Source: Adhaeribacter aquaticus DSM 16391 (GTDB lineage: Bacteria > Bacteroidota > Bacteroidia > Cytophagales > Hymenobacteraceae). Taken from it: a DNA stretch of 64,000 nt. This document shows positions 63,205 to 64,000 of the stretch, in pieces. How positions within the stretch are numbered: the first letter of the stretch is position 1; each line of letters opens with the position of its first letter. Where the stretch lies: contig NZ_KI421517.1 in assembly GCF_000473365.1 (NCBI RefSeq), positions 2,443,504 to 2,507,503 on the forward strand, in the 5' to 3' direction. The notes under the pieces were generated by a model. The model was not told where the DNA came from and searched no databases. It was given only the letters and a program-made list of their open reading frames with translations. Made by a program: the position numbers and the translations under genes.

Positions 63205-64000
63205 ATGTTATTAAAGAAAAACATTCCGATCTCCTATGTATTTGGCAAAGTGAAGTATGAGGTTAGCTTTGTTCTTATTTATGCCACCTTAATTGGCACG
63301 TGGGATAAATATTTTCATGTCATTAATATCTCTATCCCGTTAAGTGTCCCCATGATCTTAGGCACTGTACTTTCGCTATTGCTTGCATTTAAATCAAATC
63401 AGGCATACGATCGGTGGTGGGAGGCCAGAATTATTTGGGGAGCTATTGTTAACGACTCCAGAACCCTTACCAGGCAGTTACTTAATTTCATAGCCGATCC
63501 TTATGTTTCAGTAAATGTCAAAGATTTTCAGGATCGGTTTACTTACCGGCAAATTGCCTGGTGCTATAGCTTAGGACAATCACTCCGCAACGAATCCCCT
63601 ATAGAAGGGCTACCCAAATATTTAACTCCAGGGGAACTGGAATTTGTTAGCAAACATGATAACGTGCCAAATGCGCTCCTACAATTGCATGCCCGCGACC
63701 TTAAAAGGCTTTTGGAAGATGGTCAGATAAATAAATATCAACAAGTAGAGATAGATGGCACCCTTACCCGTCTTTGTGACGCTATGGGAAAATGTGAACG
63801 AATTAAAAATACTGTATTCCCGGTAACCTACGGATTATATATTCACTTCTCACTTTTTATATTTATACTATTATTACCTTTTGCTTTGCTGGAAACTTTT
63901 GGCATTCTGCAAATTCCAATGGTAGCAATCATAGCTGCTTCTTTTTTCCTGATAGAAAAAATGGCCATTCACTTACAAGATCCATTTGAAAACAGAGCTA
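63205..64000 (+). CDS. Bestrophin-family (YneE/UPF0187) channel protein, 3' end outside window
   Basis: About 265 residues visible before the window ends, with no stop. The N-terminus MLLKKNIPISYVFGKVKYEV leads into a helix, then SIPLSVPMILGTVLSLLLAFKSNQAYDRWWEARIIWG, the signature of bacterial bestrophin homologues (RWWEAR). Later the hydrophobic FSLFIFILLLPFALLETFGI and a terminal LQDPFENRA match the conserved acidic DPF segment. Bacterial members form pentameric cation or anion channels in the inner membrane. Start ATG at 63205; the family is usually about 290-310 residues, so only the last part is missing. Confidence 0.92.
   Translation, partial: MLLKKNIPISYVFGKVKYEVSFVLIYATLIGTWDKYFHVINISIPLSVPMILGTVLSLLLAFKSNQAYDRWWEARIIWGAIVNDSRTLTRQLLNFIADPYVSVNVKDFQDRFTYRQIAWCYSLGQSLRNESPIEGLPKYLTPGELEFVSKHDNVPNALLQLHARDLKRLLEDGQINKYQQVEIDGTLTRLCDAMGKCERIKNTVFPVTYGLYIHFSLFIFILLLPFALLETFGILQIPMVAIIAASFFLIEKMAIHLQDPFENRA

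Overview
The window looks like chromosomal DNA of an aerobic Bacteroidota bacterium, most likely Cytophagales/Hymenobacteraceae (Adhaeribacter, Pontibacter or Rufibacter-like). This is an inference from gene content. Pointers are Bacteroidota-type promoters (TTG, 19-20 nt, TAnnTTTG), almost no Shine-Dalgarno sequences, a large secreted lamin-tail protein with a gliding/type IX-secretion-style C-terminus, LytTR signalling, an ECF sigma factor followed by an anti-sigma/beta-barrel protein, and an rpsU-xerC-hpf cluster. I see no rRNA, tRNA, CRISPR array, insertion sequence, prophage or recognisable defence system. Most of the window is ordinary core and accessory metabolism.

Layout. 1-11 kb: the 3' part of methylmalonyl-CoA mutase, two SpoIIAA-like small proteins flanking a PQQ-type sugar dehydrogenase, two TetR regulators (the second with a repeated palindromic operator and a nitroreductase), a pirin, a secreted beta-propeller, and MeaB, the GTPase chaperone of the mutase. 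11-24 kb: fasciclin protein, TSUP exporter, lamin-tail protein, asd, a GT39 glycosyltransferase, small lipoproteins, a deacetylase, a kelch protein, and a LytS/LytT pair with a LiaF-like membrane protein. 24-34 kb: gamma-carbonic anhydrase, radical SAM protein, endonuclease III, MBL hydrolase, ArsR regulator, YjjG nucleotidase, PruA, and an M13 peptidase. 34-45 kb: a B12-binding radical SAM enzyme with unusual cysteine spacing, a lipoprotein, two GNATs separated by a perfect 29-bp tandem duplication, an XdhC/MocA-like pair, UvrB, and an ECF sigma locus whose sigma gene carries a one-base frameshift. 45-54 kb: a compact eight-gene minus-strand run that starts with capsule export genes (Wza-like, Wzc-like, PHP phosphatase) and continues into an SDR, a TPR protein, phosphosulfolactate synthase, DedA and AroE. 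54-64 kb: rpsU-xerC-hpf, metK, two membrane-associated proteins, a clearly decayed GNAT pseudogene, a penicillin-acylase-family enzyme, a possible stress-protein relic, and the 5' part of a bestrophin gene that runs off the window.

Functional links. The mutase and MeaB together serve propionyl/methylmalonyl-CoA metabolism although they lie 7.6 kb apart. The LytS-LytT-LiaF-like trio is probably a cell-envelope sensing unit. The Wza-Wzc-phosphatase trio is a surface-polysaccharide export and control unit. XdhC and the MocA-like protein would serve a molybdenum hydroxylase not encoded here. The items I would check first are the TetR operator set, the broken ECF sigma gene, the B12 radical SAM cysteine spacing, and the wide operon that joins capsule export to sulfonate and shikimate enzymes. 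None of these is proven to be a new system.
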